A program made the translations under genes and the position numbers. The notes under the pieces were generated by a model. The model worked only from the letters and a program-made list of their open reading frames with translations. It made no database searches and was not told where the DNA came from. A stretch of DNA of 6,965 bases from an uncultured Collinsella sp. GTDB taxonomy: Bacteria > Actinomycetota > Coriobacteriia > Coriobacteriales > Coriobacteriaceae. The number at the start of each line of letters is the position of its first letter. The stretch's first letter is position 1. The stretch is from positions 1 through 6,965 of the forward strand of contig CABUTL010000071.1 in assembly GCA_902494375.1 (NCBI GenBank). Direction: 5' to 3'. This document shows positions 1 to 6,771 of the stretch, in pieces.

Positions 1-947
1 ATCATGGCGGCGTTATCGGTGCAGGCAGACAAGGGCGGCACCGTCACGCGGATCCCCTGACGACCGAGCTTCTTGATCATCATCTCGCGCAGATGCGGAT
101 TAGCCGAGACACCGCCGCCGATGCAATACTCCTTGCATCCGGTGGCATGCAGCGCGTTCTTGGCCTTCTTGTACTGCACGTCAAAGACTGCCGCCTCGAA
201 TGAAGCCGCCAGGTCGGGCAGATGGATCGTTCGGCCGGCTTTGGTCTCCTGCTCGATGTAGAGCGTCACAGCGGTTTTAAGACCCGAAAGCGAGAAACGA
301 TAATCTCCCCTGCTGTTAAGCGCGCGAGGAAAATCGATCGCGCGGGGATTGCCCGTCTCGGCCAGCTTGGAGATGATGGGGCCACCGGGATAGCCCAGAC
401 CCAACGCCTTGGCTACCTTGTCGAAGGCCTCGCCCACAGCATCGTCGAGTGTCTCACCAAGTACCTCGTAGTCGCCCCATGCCTTCACGTGCACGAGCAT
501 GGTGTGCCCGCCCGAGACAAGCGTGAAGATGAACGGCGGCTTGAGGTCGGGCTGTGCCAGCAAGTTGGCAAACAGGTGCCCCTCCAGATGGTTGACGCAT
601 ACGAGCGGCTTACCGGCAGCGTAGGCAAAGCCTTTGGCAAAGGCAACGCCCACCACGAGGGCGCCCACCAGGCCCGGACCCTGTGTCACGCCCACGGCGG
701 CAAGCTCGCTGGGAGCAATGGCTCCACCCTCAAGACCAAGCGATGCTGCGGCATCCTCGAGCGCCGCATCCACGACACTCACAATCACCTCAACGTGTTT
801 GCGCGAGGCGATCTCGGGCACCACGCCGCCAAAGCGGGCATGAAAATCAATCTGTGTCGACACCTGGTTGGCCAGCATATTGCCATCCGCATCGATAATC
901 GCCACGGCCGTCTCGTCGCAGGAACTCTCGATAGCGAGCACCAGGCG
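1..947 (-). other. TsaD domain of the fusion protein (C-terminus beyond window)
   Basis: C-terminal module from about residue 453. It contains the hallmark motifs in order: AIESSCDET (457–465), TQGPGLVGALVVG, the metal-binding HLEGH (H572 and H576), SGGHT (597–601), GEAFDK (624–629), YPGGP, FSLSGLKT, GGGVSAN (729–735) and CTDNAAM (761–767). D763 is the third metal ligand by comparison with D300 of E. coli TsaD. All catalytic and metal ligands seen in active TsaD are present, so this is the catalytic subunit of the t6A synthase. The Pro-rich, charged stretch before it (about 411–452) looks like a flexible linker. Only the last few tens of residues are outside the window. Confidence 0.92.
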
Positions 948-2303
948 GCGGCGCTCAATTTCGGCGCGCTCCCCCTCGGAGCGCCCAGGCGCAGGCAGCG
1001 GCCATACGCGTTGCTCGGCTGCCGTCGGCTCGGGCGAGGCGTTATCGACCGGAAGTACGAGGGGAAGTGGGGCCGTCATGACGATGGCGTCTTTGCCGAC
1101 ACCGTAGTAGCCACGACGACGACCCACCTCGGTAAAGCCCAGAGCGGCATAGAGCGCAATCGCGCCCTCGTTGCCGTCCTCGACCTCGAGCGAAGCCGTG
1201 GTGCAGCCGAGCATCTGGGCATCATAGCTCACATGCGACAGCAGCTTGCGGGCAATGCCCTCACGGCGATGTGCCGAGTCGACGGCGACATCCAGAATCT
1301 GCACATCACCGTCCACGACCATACCGCCGGCAAGGCCCAGCAGCTTGCCGTCGTCGTGTGCCACCCACCAACTACGCGGCGCAGCGACGTCCTCGCCCAG
1401 TTCGGACAGGAACATGCCCGGCGTCCACGCCTCGTGTCCGGCACCTTCAAAGCAGGCAGCCTCTAGCGCGCTCGCGCCCTCGGCATCCGCCGCGCCCATG
1501 GGACGGAACTGCAGATGACGACCGGCGAGCTCATCGGCAACGCCCGTAATTTCGCTCTGCGCACTCTCGGCAAGACCAAGACGCTTGCGCTCGTTTTCCT
1601 CGGCATCCGAAAGGCGCGTGTAAATCGGCAGGACGCGAGCCGGATCGCCGTCACCCGCAGCGTGCGCGAGCAGCAAGCCCTCGCCCGAAGGCCACCACAG
1701 GTCGCGCTCCACGCAGCGGGCGGTCTCGTCCTCACCCAGCAGCTTGCCATAGCGCACGAGACCGTCACCGGTCAGCTGAACCTGGTCCCAGTCCGCTGCT
1801 CGGCGCCACTCATCGAGCGCCACGGCGGCCTTGACCACGTGTTCGCGCTCAAATTGACGCTCGGGACCCTCATCGCCCAGCATATATAGTGCCGGATATA
1901 CCTCACCGCGCATGGCATCGGCCAAGATACCAAGCTTGCCGCGCACGCCAGCCTTCCACGCCGTCCAAGCGCAAGCGTCGAGCGTCGACACGCCCAGCAG
2001 CGGAACATTGGCACCGCGCGCGAGGCCCTTGGCAGTGGAGATGCCGATGCGCACACCCGTAAACGACCCCGGGCCGCGGCCGACCACGTAGCAACCAACA
2101 TCGCTGCGATCCAGACCGACTTGAGCCAGCACGCCATCAACGGTATTCACGAGCTCAACGTTGGCGTGACGGCGACACATGTGGTCGCCACTCACGAGCT
2201 TCGTCTCGCCCGTCTGCCCATCAATCCAGCTTGCCGCGCAGGCAAGCATGTCGGTCGAGGTATCGAGCGCCACCACCAGCGCGTTGTCGTTATGCAAGCT
2301 CAT
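1..2303 (-). CDS. tsaD: TsaB–RimI–TsaD triple fusion protein: t6A tRNA modification plus N-terminal acetyltransferase (3' end cut by window)
   Basis: From the ATG at 2303 to the left edge there are 767 complete codons in one frame with no stop, checked triplet by triplet. Three complete-looking protein modules follow one another: TsaB (about residues 8–235), a charged linker, RimI (about 264–410), a Pro-rich linker, and TsaD (from about 453). TsaB and TsaD together with TsaE transfer threonylcarbamoyl from threonylcarbamoyl-AMP to A37 of ANN-decoding tRNAs. RimI acetylates N-terminal alanine, classically of ribosomal protein S18. The reading frame runs off the window after the CTDNAAM motif (761–767). 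By comparison with E. coli TsaD about 35–40 residues are missing, so the full protein should be roughly 800 residues. The start overlaps the end of tsaE by 14 bases. A weak AAGG lies 9 bases upstream, so translation is probably coupled to tsaE. Domain order equals the separate gene order in many Actinobacteria. I saw no internal start with a convincing ribosome binding site. Confidence 0.93.
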   Translation of the reverse strand, partial: MSLHNDNALVVALDTSTDMLACAASWIDGQTGETKLVSGDHMCRRHANVELVNTVDGVLAQVGLDRSDVGCYVVGRGPGSFTGVRIGISTAKGLARGANVPLLGVSTLDACAWTAWKAGVRGKLGILADAMRGEVYPALYMLGDEGPERQFEREHVVKAAVALDEWRRAADWDQVQLTGDGLVRYGKLLGEDETARCVERDLWWPSGEGLLLAHAAGDGDPARVLPIYTRLSDAEENERKRLGLAESAQSEITGVADELAGRHLQFRPMGAADAEGASALEAACFEGAGHEAWTPGMFLSELGEDVAAPRSWWVAHDDGKLLGLAGGMVVDGDVQILDVAVDSAHRREGIARKLLSHVSYDAQMLGCTTASLEVEDGNEGAIALYAALGFTEVGRRRGYYGVGKDAIVMTAPLPLVLPVDNASPEPTAAEQRVWPLPAPGRSEGERAEIERRRLVLAIESSCDETAVAIIDADGNMLANQVSTQIDFHARFGGVVPEIASRKHVEVIVSVVDAALEDAAASLGLEGGAIAPSELAAVGVTQGPGLVGALVVGVAFAKGFAYAAGKPLVCVNHLEGHLFANLLAQPDLKPPFIFTLVSGGHTMLVHVKAWGDYEVLGETLDDAVGEAFDKVAKALGLGYPGGPIISKLAETGNPRAIDFPRALNSRGDYRFSLSGLKTAVTLYIEQETKAGRTIHLPDLAASFEAAVFDVQYKKAKNALHATGCKEYCIGGGVSANPHLREMMIKKLGRQGIRVTVPPLSACTDNAAM
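1074..1514 (-). other. rimI: RimI-type GNAT acetyltransferase domain of the fusion protein
   Basis: Middle module, residues about 264–410. The acetyl-CoA pyrophosphate loop reads RREGIARKLL (R346, R347, G349, A351), the usual R/Q-x-x-G-x-G/A pattern. Against E. coli RimI the catalytic Glu103 and Tyr115 correspond to E373 and Y385, with identical spacing of 12. W293 matches the substrate-loop Trp, and a GYY motif (398–400) followed by DAIVM matches the RimI C-terminus. The usual LEVR-x-SN strand reads LEVEDGN here, so the conserved Arg is Glu. Family knowledge predicts acetylation of N-terminal alanine, for example on S18. The actual substrate cannot be read from sequence. Confidence 0.87.
1600..2282 (-). 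other. tsaB: TsaB domain of the fusion protein
   Basis: N-terminal module, residues about 8–235. It opens with the ASKHA phosphate-1 strand (ALVVALDTST, with DTST at 14–17). It carries the TsaB signature GRGPGSFTGVRIG starting at residue 75 and the DAMRGEVY motif at 129–136, which matches DARMGEVY of E. coli TsaB. It ends with a PIYTR segment near 228, typical of the TsaB C-terminus. TsaB is a catalytically inactive TsaD paralogue that dimerises with TsaD and supports TsaE binding. The module length is that of a stand-alone TsaB, so nothing appears to be lost. A stretch of about 28 mostly charged residues then leads into RimI. Confidence 0.9.
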
Positions 2304-2796
2304 CTTGTACAGCCTTATCAATCAAATGGGAAAGCTCCATTGCGCGGTCACCGTGCGCCTCGAGCGTTATCGTTCGCACATCACTGTCGCCCTCATCACG
2401 CTTGAGCGTCACCGAAAGATACTCATCCGTCAGCTCGTCTTGGAATTGTTCGCCCCATTCCAGCAGGCAAGCACCCTCATAGCCCAGCACATCGAAAATG
2501 CCCGTATCCTCGAGCTCGTAGGCATGCTCCAGACGGTATAGATCAAAGTGAAACAGCGGAATACGGCCTTGATCATGAACGGCCATGAGCGCAAACGTAG
2601 GGCTCGTAACCATATGCTCATCGCCCAGCCCGCGCGAGACGCCCTTGGTAAAGTGAGTTTTGCCCACCCCCAGGCCACCGGTCAGGATGAGCACATCGCC
2701 GTCCTCAAGGCACGGTGCAATTAGCTCGCCAAAGTACTCCGTATCGGCAGCGCAAGTCGTTTTGTAAGTACCTACCCCCAGGCGCTCCAGGGACAT
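2290..2796 (-). CDS. tsaE: tRNA t6A biosynthesis ATPase TsaE
   Basis: The product is a small P-loop ATPase of 168 residues, within the family's usual 140–170. TsaE binds the TsaB–TsaD complex and hydrolyses ATP to allow repeated rounds of threonylcarbamoyl transfer in the cytoplasm. A Walker A motif GGLGVGKT lies at residues 40–47, SPTF at 65–68, the HFDLYRL motif at 83–89, and LLEWGE ends at E116, all characteristic of TsaE. In most homologues the Walker A reads GDLGAGKT, so this one has Gly in place of Asp at 41. The start at 2796 is supported by AAGGAG (2802–2807) five bases upstream. The gene lies 12 bases after the glycosylase stop, and its last 14 bases overlap the start of the TsaB–RimI–TsaD frame. 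TsaE is thus made beside, but not fused to, its partners. Confidence 0.95.
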   Translation of the reverse strand: MSLERLGVGTYKTTCAADTEYFGELIAPCLEDGDVLILTGGLGVGKTHFTKGVSRGLGDEHMVTSPTFALMAVHDQGRIPLFHFDLYRLEHAYELEDTGIFDVLGYEGACLLEWGEQFQDELTDEYLSVTLKRDEGDSDVRTITLEAHGDRAMELSHLIDKAVQDELA

Positions 2797-2808
2797 ATAT
2801 GCTCCTTA

Positions 2809-3429
2809 TTATTCCGAGGCGTCCTCTGGTGCGGGATGTCGCTCCAGATAGTCGCCCAGCATCTTAAAGTCTTCCTCCAGCAGTTCCTGCCACGCCGGAT
2901 TGCGTAGCGCTGCTGCCGGATGGAACGTGGGCATTACTACAAAATGCCCCATCTGGTGGAACCTGCCGCGCAGCTTAGTAATGCCAATCTCGGTCTTAAG
3001 CACAAAGTGCGTCGCGGGGTTGCCGAGCGTCACGATAATATCGGGCCAGATGCTTCGAATCTGCTCACGCAAAAACGGCGAGCAAGCCAGCACTTCCTCG
3101 GGACGTGGATTGCGGTTTCCCGGCGGGCGGCACTTAAGCACGTTGGCAATGTAGACGTCTTCGCGTTTGAGCCCCGCCAGCGACAAAATGCCGTTGAGGT
3201 CCTCGCCTGCCGCCCCCACAAAGGGCTCGCCCTGCAAATCCTCATTGCGGCCCGGCGCCTCGCCAATAAACATCACACGAGCGCGGGGGTTTCCCACGCC
3301 AAACACGATATTGTGACGCGACTGGTAGAGCTGGCAGAGGTGACAATCGCCCAGAACGGCCTCAATTTCCTCGAGTGCGACCTCACGTGGTGCCTGATGG
3401 GTATGGCCAGGGATGTGCATGACGCCCAT
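2809..3429 (-). CDS. Family 4 (UDGa-type) iron-sulfur uracil-DNA glycosylase
   Basis: The product is a 206-residue DNA repair enzyme predicted to cut uracil from DNA and start base excision repair. Four cysteines, C29 and C32 (CHLC), C100 and C116, have the spacing of the family 4 [4Fe-4S] cluster. Motif A is GEAPGRNED (56–64), followed by GEPFVGAAGEDL. The NVLKCRPPGNRNP segment lies around 96–108 and motif C is HPAAALR with H170. These separate it from the family 1 Ung enzyme (GQDPYH), which is absent here. The ATG at 3429 is preferred over the ATG at 3420 because AGGAG (3435–3439) sits five bases upstream of the first. The gene starts 8 bases after the alr stop, and its Shine-Dalgarno sequence overlaps that stop. 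Its place between cell-wall and t6A genes is probably operon hitch-hiking. Some relatives are annotated as phage SPO1 DNA polymerase-related proteins. Confidence 0.93.
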   Translation of the reverse strand: MGVMHIPGHTHQAPREVALEEIEAVLGDCHLCQLYQSRHNIVFGVGNPRARVMFIGEAPGRNEDLQGEPFVGAAGEDLNGILSLAGLKREDVYIANVLKCRPPGNRNPRPEEVLACSPFLREQIRSIWPDIIVTLGNPATHFVLKTEIGITKLRGRFHQMGHFVVMPTFHPAAALRNPAWQELLEEDFKMLGDYLERHPAPEDASE

Positions 3430-3437
3430 AGCGGCTC

Positions 3438-4583
3438 CTACACGTAGACCTTGTCGAGACGCATGCCAAAGCCGCAGGCGACCTCGTAGTTAATCGTTCC
3501 GCGCAGTCGGGCCATCTCGTCCATAGTGATCTCGGCATCGCCATCGCGGCCGACAATAATCATCTCGTCACCATACTCGGCCTCGGGAATCTCGTGTGCC
3601 GGGTTGGACTGAATGGCGACCATAAACTGGTCCATGCAGATATTGCCAACCTGATGCACGCGCTCGCCGCGATACAGCACATCCATACGATTGGAAAGCG
3701 TACGCGATAGGCCATCGGCATAACCGATCGGCAGCGTGCAGATCTGAACGCGCGTACGCGGTACGCGGTAGGTAAAACCGTAGCCCACGCCCTCACCCAT
3801 CGCAGGGTGTGCCACGCGCGTCACACGCGCATGGACGCTCATAACGGGATCAAGCTGCATCACGCGGCCACTCAGCTCGCACGGCTGCATTCCATACAAG
3901 CCAACGCCGGCGCGAATCATATCAAAATGCATCGAAGGGTCGAGCATCGAGGACGGCGTGTTGGCGCAGTGCACGATACCGCACTCAAAGCCCGCATCCT
4001 TAATGGCCTGAACGGCCTCGGTAAAGCGCTGACACTGCAGTTTGTAGTCCCAGCCCGAAGGTTCATCGGCCGTGGCGAAGTGCGTAAATACGCCGTCGCA
4101 CTGAATACCGCGATGGAAATTTATACCGCGGACAAAGTCGAGCACCTGCGTGTAGTGAACGCCGATACGATTCATGCCCGTCTCGATGGCGAGATGATAC
4201 TTGCCCACTTTGCCCGCCGCGACGGCACATTCGCCATACGCAAGAGCAAAGTCAGACGTATAGACCGAGGGCATGATATCAAACTCGAGCAACGTCGGAA
4301 TGGCCTCGATAGGCGGCTCGCTTAGGATGAGGATGGGTTTCGTAATCCCGCCCTGTCGGAGCTCAACGCCCTCGTTAACCGTCGCCACGGCAAACATGTC
4401 GGCACCGGCCGAATACATGATCTTGGCGCACTCAACAGCTCCATGGCCATAAGCATCGGCCTTGACCACGCAGCACAGGCGCTGACGTGGATTCAGCAAG
4501 TTCTTGTAGGCCCTCGTGTTACGACGGAGCGCCCCACGGTCGATCTCGACCCAGGACCAGCGCGTCAAATCGGCTTTATTCAT
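3438..4583 (-). CDS. alr: Alanine racemase, PLP-dependent
   Basis: This 381-residue enzyme interconverts L- and D-alanine and supplies D-Ala for peptidoglycan. The PLP-binding lysine is K41 in VVKADAYGHG, and the second catalytic base is Y268 in GVGYGFTY, the counterpart of Tyr265 in the Geobacillus enzyme. R139 in TGMNRIG, R224 in IRAGVGLYG, GYADG (287–291) and ICMDQ (315–319) are also conserved. The N-terminal TIM barrel and C-terminal beta domain are both complete. An oddity is A132, where most homologues have the carbamylated Lys of the K-x-D-TGM motif; here the strand reads AIETGM. The gene begins two bases after the nnr stop (TAATCATG) and has no good Shine-Dalgarno sequence, so it is probably translated by coupling to nnr. 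Confidence 0.96.
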   Translation of the reverse strand: MNKADLTRWSWVEIDRGALRRNTRAYKNLLNPRQRLCCVVKADAYGHGAVECAKIMYSAGADMFAVATVNEGVELRQGGITKPILILSEPPIEAIPTLLEFDIMPSVYTSDFALAYGECAVAAGKVGKYHLAIETGMNRIGVHYTQVLDFVRGINFHRGIQCDGVFTHFATADEPSGWDYKLQCQRFTEAVQAIKDAGFECGIVHCANTPSSMLDPSMHFDMIRAGVGLYGMQPCELSGRVMQLDPVMSVHARVTRVAHPAMGEGVGYGFTYRVPRTRVQICTLPIGYADGLSRTLSNRMDVLYRGERVHQVGNICMDQFMVAIQSNPAHEIPEAEYGDEMIIVGRDGDAEITMDEMARLRGTINYEVACGFGMRLDKVYV

Positions 4584-4585
4584 GA

Positions 4586-6202
4586 TTAGTCATCCGACCC
4601 TTCGTCCATGATTCCCAGATCTTCGAGCGCATCCTTTGCCGCCAGCTCCATGGCAGGACCGATCAAGTCGATAAGATCGGTCGCGATAACGCTCTTCTCA
4701 CCATACTCCGTCGCCGCGGCAAAACCGGCGTAGCTGTGAAGTGCGACGGCGTACGAATACAGCAACTCCCAACGATCCATCTCGTCGCGCATGGTGGCAA
4801 GCGTGCCGGCCAAAATACCCGCGAGAACATCACCCGAACCGGCAGTTGCTAGAGAAGCCGGACCCGAGAGCGGCAGCAACACACGCTCAACGCCACAGAT
4901 AGCCGTCGTCGGCCCCTTGGCAATGACCACCAGATTGTCGGAGCCTGCAGCCCAGACAACCTTCTGCGCGGCCGCAATCGCGGTACCAAGGTCGTTCACC
5001 TCGTCACCGGCAACCAGACGCGAAAGCTCACGATAGTGCGGCGTCATAACCAACGGCTGCTCGCGACGATACATCTCGGGATTACTATCAATACCGTCAA
5101 TGGCAATCTTAGCAAGGCAGTTGAGTGCATCGGCGTCCAAAATAAGCGGCACATCAAGCTCGAGCAAGCCCGAAACCACCTGCATAGCGCCGGCAGATGT
5201 CGTCATACCGGGACCGCACAGTACGCAGCCGTACTTCTTTGCAATCTCGCACACCGTCATGCGCGCAGCGGCGCCAAAGGAGCCGCGGGAATCAGACGGA
5301 ATAGCAAAGACGGGAATCGAAGGAAGTGCCATGCGAATAAGATTGGCGCAGGCGTCAGGAGCCGCGACTGCCACGTAACCAGCACCCGCGCGAGCTGCAG
5401 ACTTGGCCGCCATAATGGCAGCACCAGGATATTGCGCAGATCCGGCGACAATAAGCACAGAGCCACGGGAATACTTATCGATATTCGTAGGTAGTGGAGC
5501 AAAGTAATCAACTAAGTCACCGGGCTCGACAATCTCGGCGGCGTGGTCGACATCATCGATGACCTCGTCAAGACGGTCGTAAAGATTGCCGCAGATCAAA
5601 TCGCCAGCATACTCAGGGCCATCGGCGCTATACAAACCAATCTTGGGCGCAATCATCGTCACCGTATGCTCGGCACGAATGCAGTCGTCATCAACAACGC
5701 CCGTCTCGGCATTCAGGCCCGAGGGGACATCAATGGATACGACACAGTCGGCGCATTCATTGACCGTAGGAATCCAGATGGAGAACGGCGCACGCAGATT
5801 CCCGTGAAAACCGGTACCAAAAATGGCATCGACAACAACATCGGCCTTATCGATCAAAACCTCGAGTTCATCACGCGAGGGGCCGACGCAAACGTGCACA
5901 TCGCGGCCGGCAGTACGACGAGCAACATGACGTGCCAGAGCAGCAGGAATCTCATCCGGTTCAACCGGAGAAACGATATCCACGTCCACACCCTTATGGC
6001 TCAGGATATCGGCGGCAACCCAACCGTCGCCGCCATTATTACCAAAACCGACCAGAACGAGAACCCGATCGGGATTGAGCTTCAAGACCTCGTTGGCGGC
6101 AAACTCACCCGCTAGCTCCATAAGCTCGGCCTTCGAAGTCCCTTCGCGTTCGATGATATCCTCGAGACGAACGACTTCTTCGGTACTCAAAACCGGTTTC
6201 AT
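4586..6202 (-). CDS. nnr: Bifunctional NAD(P)H-hydrate epimerase / ADP-dependent NAD(P)H-hydrate dehydratase
   Basis: This 538-residue fusion repairs NADH and NADPH damaged by hydration. The N-terminal epimerase (YjeF_N, about 1–220) interconverts the R and S hydrates. It shows LMELAG (27–32), GFGNNGGDG (52–60), DAIFGTG (125–131), SIDVPSGLNAETG with D158, and APKIGLY. The C-terminal ribokinase-like dehydratase (about 230–525) reverses the hydration using ADP. It shows KYSRGSVLIVAGS from K243, GPGM, DADALN, TPHYREL (387–393) and GSGDVLAG with catalytic D458. The usual dehydratase motif TPHPGE reads TPHYRE here. The ATG directly abuts the acpS stop (TAGATG, zero spacing), and AGGAG (6208–6212) lies five bases upstream inside acpS. 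The order acpS–nnr–alr is also seen in many Gram-positive bacteria. Confidence 0.96.
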   Translation of the reverse strand: MKPVLSTEEVVRLEDIIEREGTSKAELMELAGEFAANEVLKLNPDRVLVLVGFGNNGGDGWVAADILSHKGVDVDIVSPVEPDEIPAALARHVARRTAGRDVHVCVGPSRDELEVLIDKADVVVDAIFGTGFHGNLRAPFSIWIPTVNECADCVVSIDVPSGLNAETGVVDDDCIRAEHTVTMIAPKIGLYSADGPEYAGDLICGNLYDRLDEVIDDVDHAAEIVEPGDLVDYFAPLPTNIDKYSRGSVLIVAGSAQYPGAAIMAAKSAARAGAGYVAVAAPDACANLIRMALPSIPVFAIPSDSRGSFGAAARMTVCEIAKKYGCVLCGPGMTTSAGAMQVVSGLLELDVPLILDADALNCLAKIAIDGIDSNPEMYRREQPLVMTPHYRELSRLVAGDEVNDLGTAIAAAQKVVWAAGSDNLVVIAKGPTTAICGVERVLLPLSGPASLATAGSGDVLAGILAGTLATMRDEMDRWELLYSYAVALHSYAGFAAATEYGEKSVIATDLIDLIGPAMELAAKDALEDLGIMDEGSDD

Positions 6203-6742
6203 CTATGCTCCTAGCGTATCTTGCGAAGCATCGCCCAGGTGCTCCGTCAATGCTGAATTCTGCAGCTGCTCAAGCTCATCTAAAACAGAGCGAGCCTCTT
6301 TAAATGTCTGCGCAACGCGTTTCTTGGTGCTCACCTTTTCATCTTTTGGCTTAGGCCGAGCATCTTCGGTAATCGCGATGGCATTCGCAACGGCCAAGTC
6401 TCCTGTAAGCGTAATGGAAAGAGCGACCTCAACAACACCAAGCTCATGAGCGATCTCGAGTGCACGGCCCGAAAGCAGCGCCTTCGGTTTGCCGAGTTTA
6501 TCACGCGTTACCGAAACATCCTTGCGACCAACGCCTTGACTAAAACCCGTGCCGAGAGCTTTAAGCACCGCCTCGCGCGAAGCAAAGCGGCTCGCATAGT
6601 GAGCAGCGGGACGCGATGATGCATCGCAATACGCACGCTCATCTTCGGTAAACACACGCCGAGCAAACGACGGCGTCTTTTCAAGAATTGATTTCATGCG
6701 GGAAATCTCGACGATATCAACGCCGATACCAGCTTCAGCCAT
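6203..6742 (-). CDS. acpS: Holo-[acyl-carrier-protein] synthase with C-terminal extension
   Basis: AcpS moves the 4'-phosphopantetheine arm of CoA onto apo acyl carrier protein in the cytoplasm. From the ATG at 6742 the product has 179 residues. GIGVDIVEISRM gives the Mg-binding D9, and RFASREAVLKALGTG gives E57 and K61. SITLTGDLAVANAIA closes the fold near residue 126. Family members usually stop near 115–130. About 53 further residues (127–179) are highly charged (KPKDEK, then a likely helix with KEARSVLDELEQL) and match nothing I recognise. The alternative ATG at 6754 was rejected because it has no Shine-Dalgarno sequence, while GGAGGTG lies inside that extension at the right distance from 6742. 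This is the first gene of the operon, and its stop touches the nnr start. Confidence 0.93.
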   Translation of the reverse strand: MAEAGIGVDIVEISRMKSILEKTPSFARRVFTEDERAYCDASSRPAAHYASRFASREAVLKALGTGFSQGVGRKDVSVTRDKLGKPKALLSGRALEIAHELGVVEVALSITLTGDLAVANAIAITEDARPKPKDEKVSTKKRVAQTFKEARSVLDELEQLQNSALTEHLGDASQDTLGA

Positions 6743-6745
6743 GTT

Positions 6746-6752
6746 CACCTCC
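6746..6752 (-). promoter_or_regulatory. Ribosome binding site that fixes the acpS start
   Basis: The minus strand reads GGAGGTG, fully complementary to the anti-Shine-Dalgarno end of 16S rRNA. Its GGAGG core ends five bases before the ATG at 6742, the same spacing as for nnr, the glycosylase gene and tsaE. An in-frame ATG at 6754 overlaps this site and cannot use it. Confidence 0.85.
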
Positions 6753-6771
6753 ATATCGCACAGACTAAGTT

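Noticed and set aside
222..1466. Long plus-strand open frame of 414 codons
   Set aside because: It is the exact codon-aligned antisense of the RimI and TsaD coding region, as are shorter frames at 1515–1889 and 2121–2405. Such shadows are common opposite G+C-rich genes. The translation shows no recognisable domain, and the minus strand carries full family motifs.
1463..1768. Minus-strand frame of 101 codons in another register, and similar frames at 1229–1450 and 1772–2140
   Set aside because: They lie inside the TsaB–RimI–TsaD gene in a different frame, are Arg/Ala/Ser-rich and lack domains. They do not signal a frameshift because the main frame is continuous through them.
6743..6754. Upstream ATG at 6754 as the acpS start (adds MEVN)
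   Set aside because: No ribosome binding site precedes it, and the codons it would add are themselves the Shine-Dalgarno sequence of the ATG at 6742.
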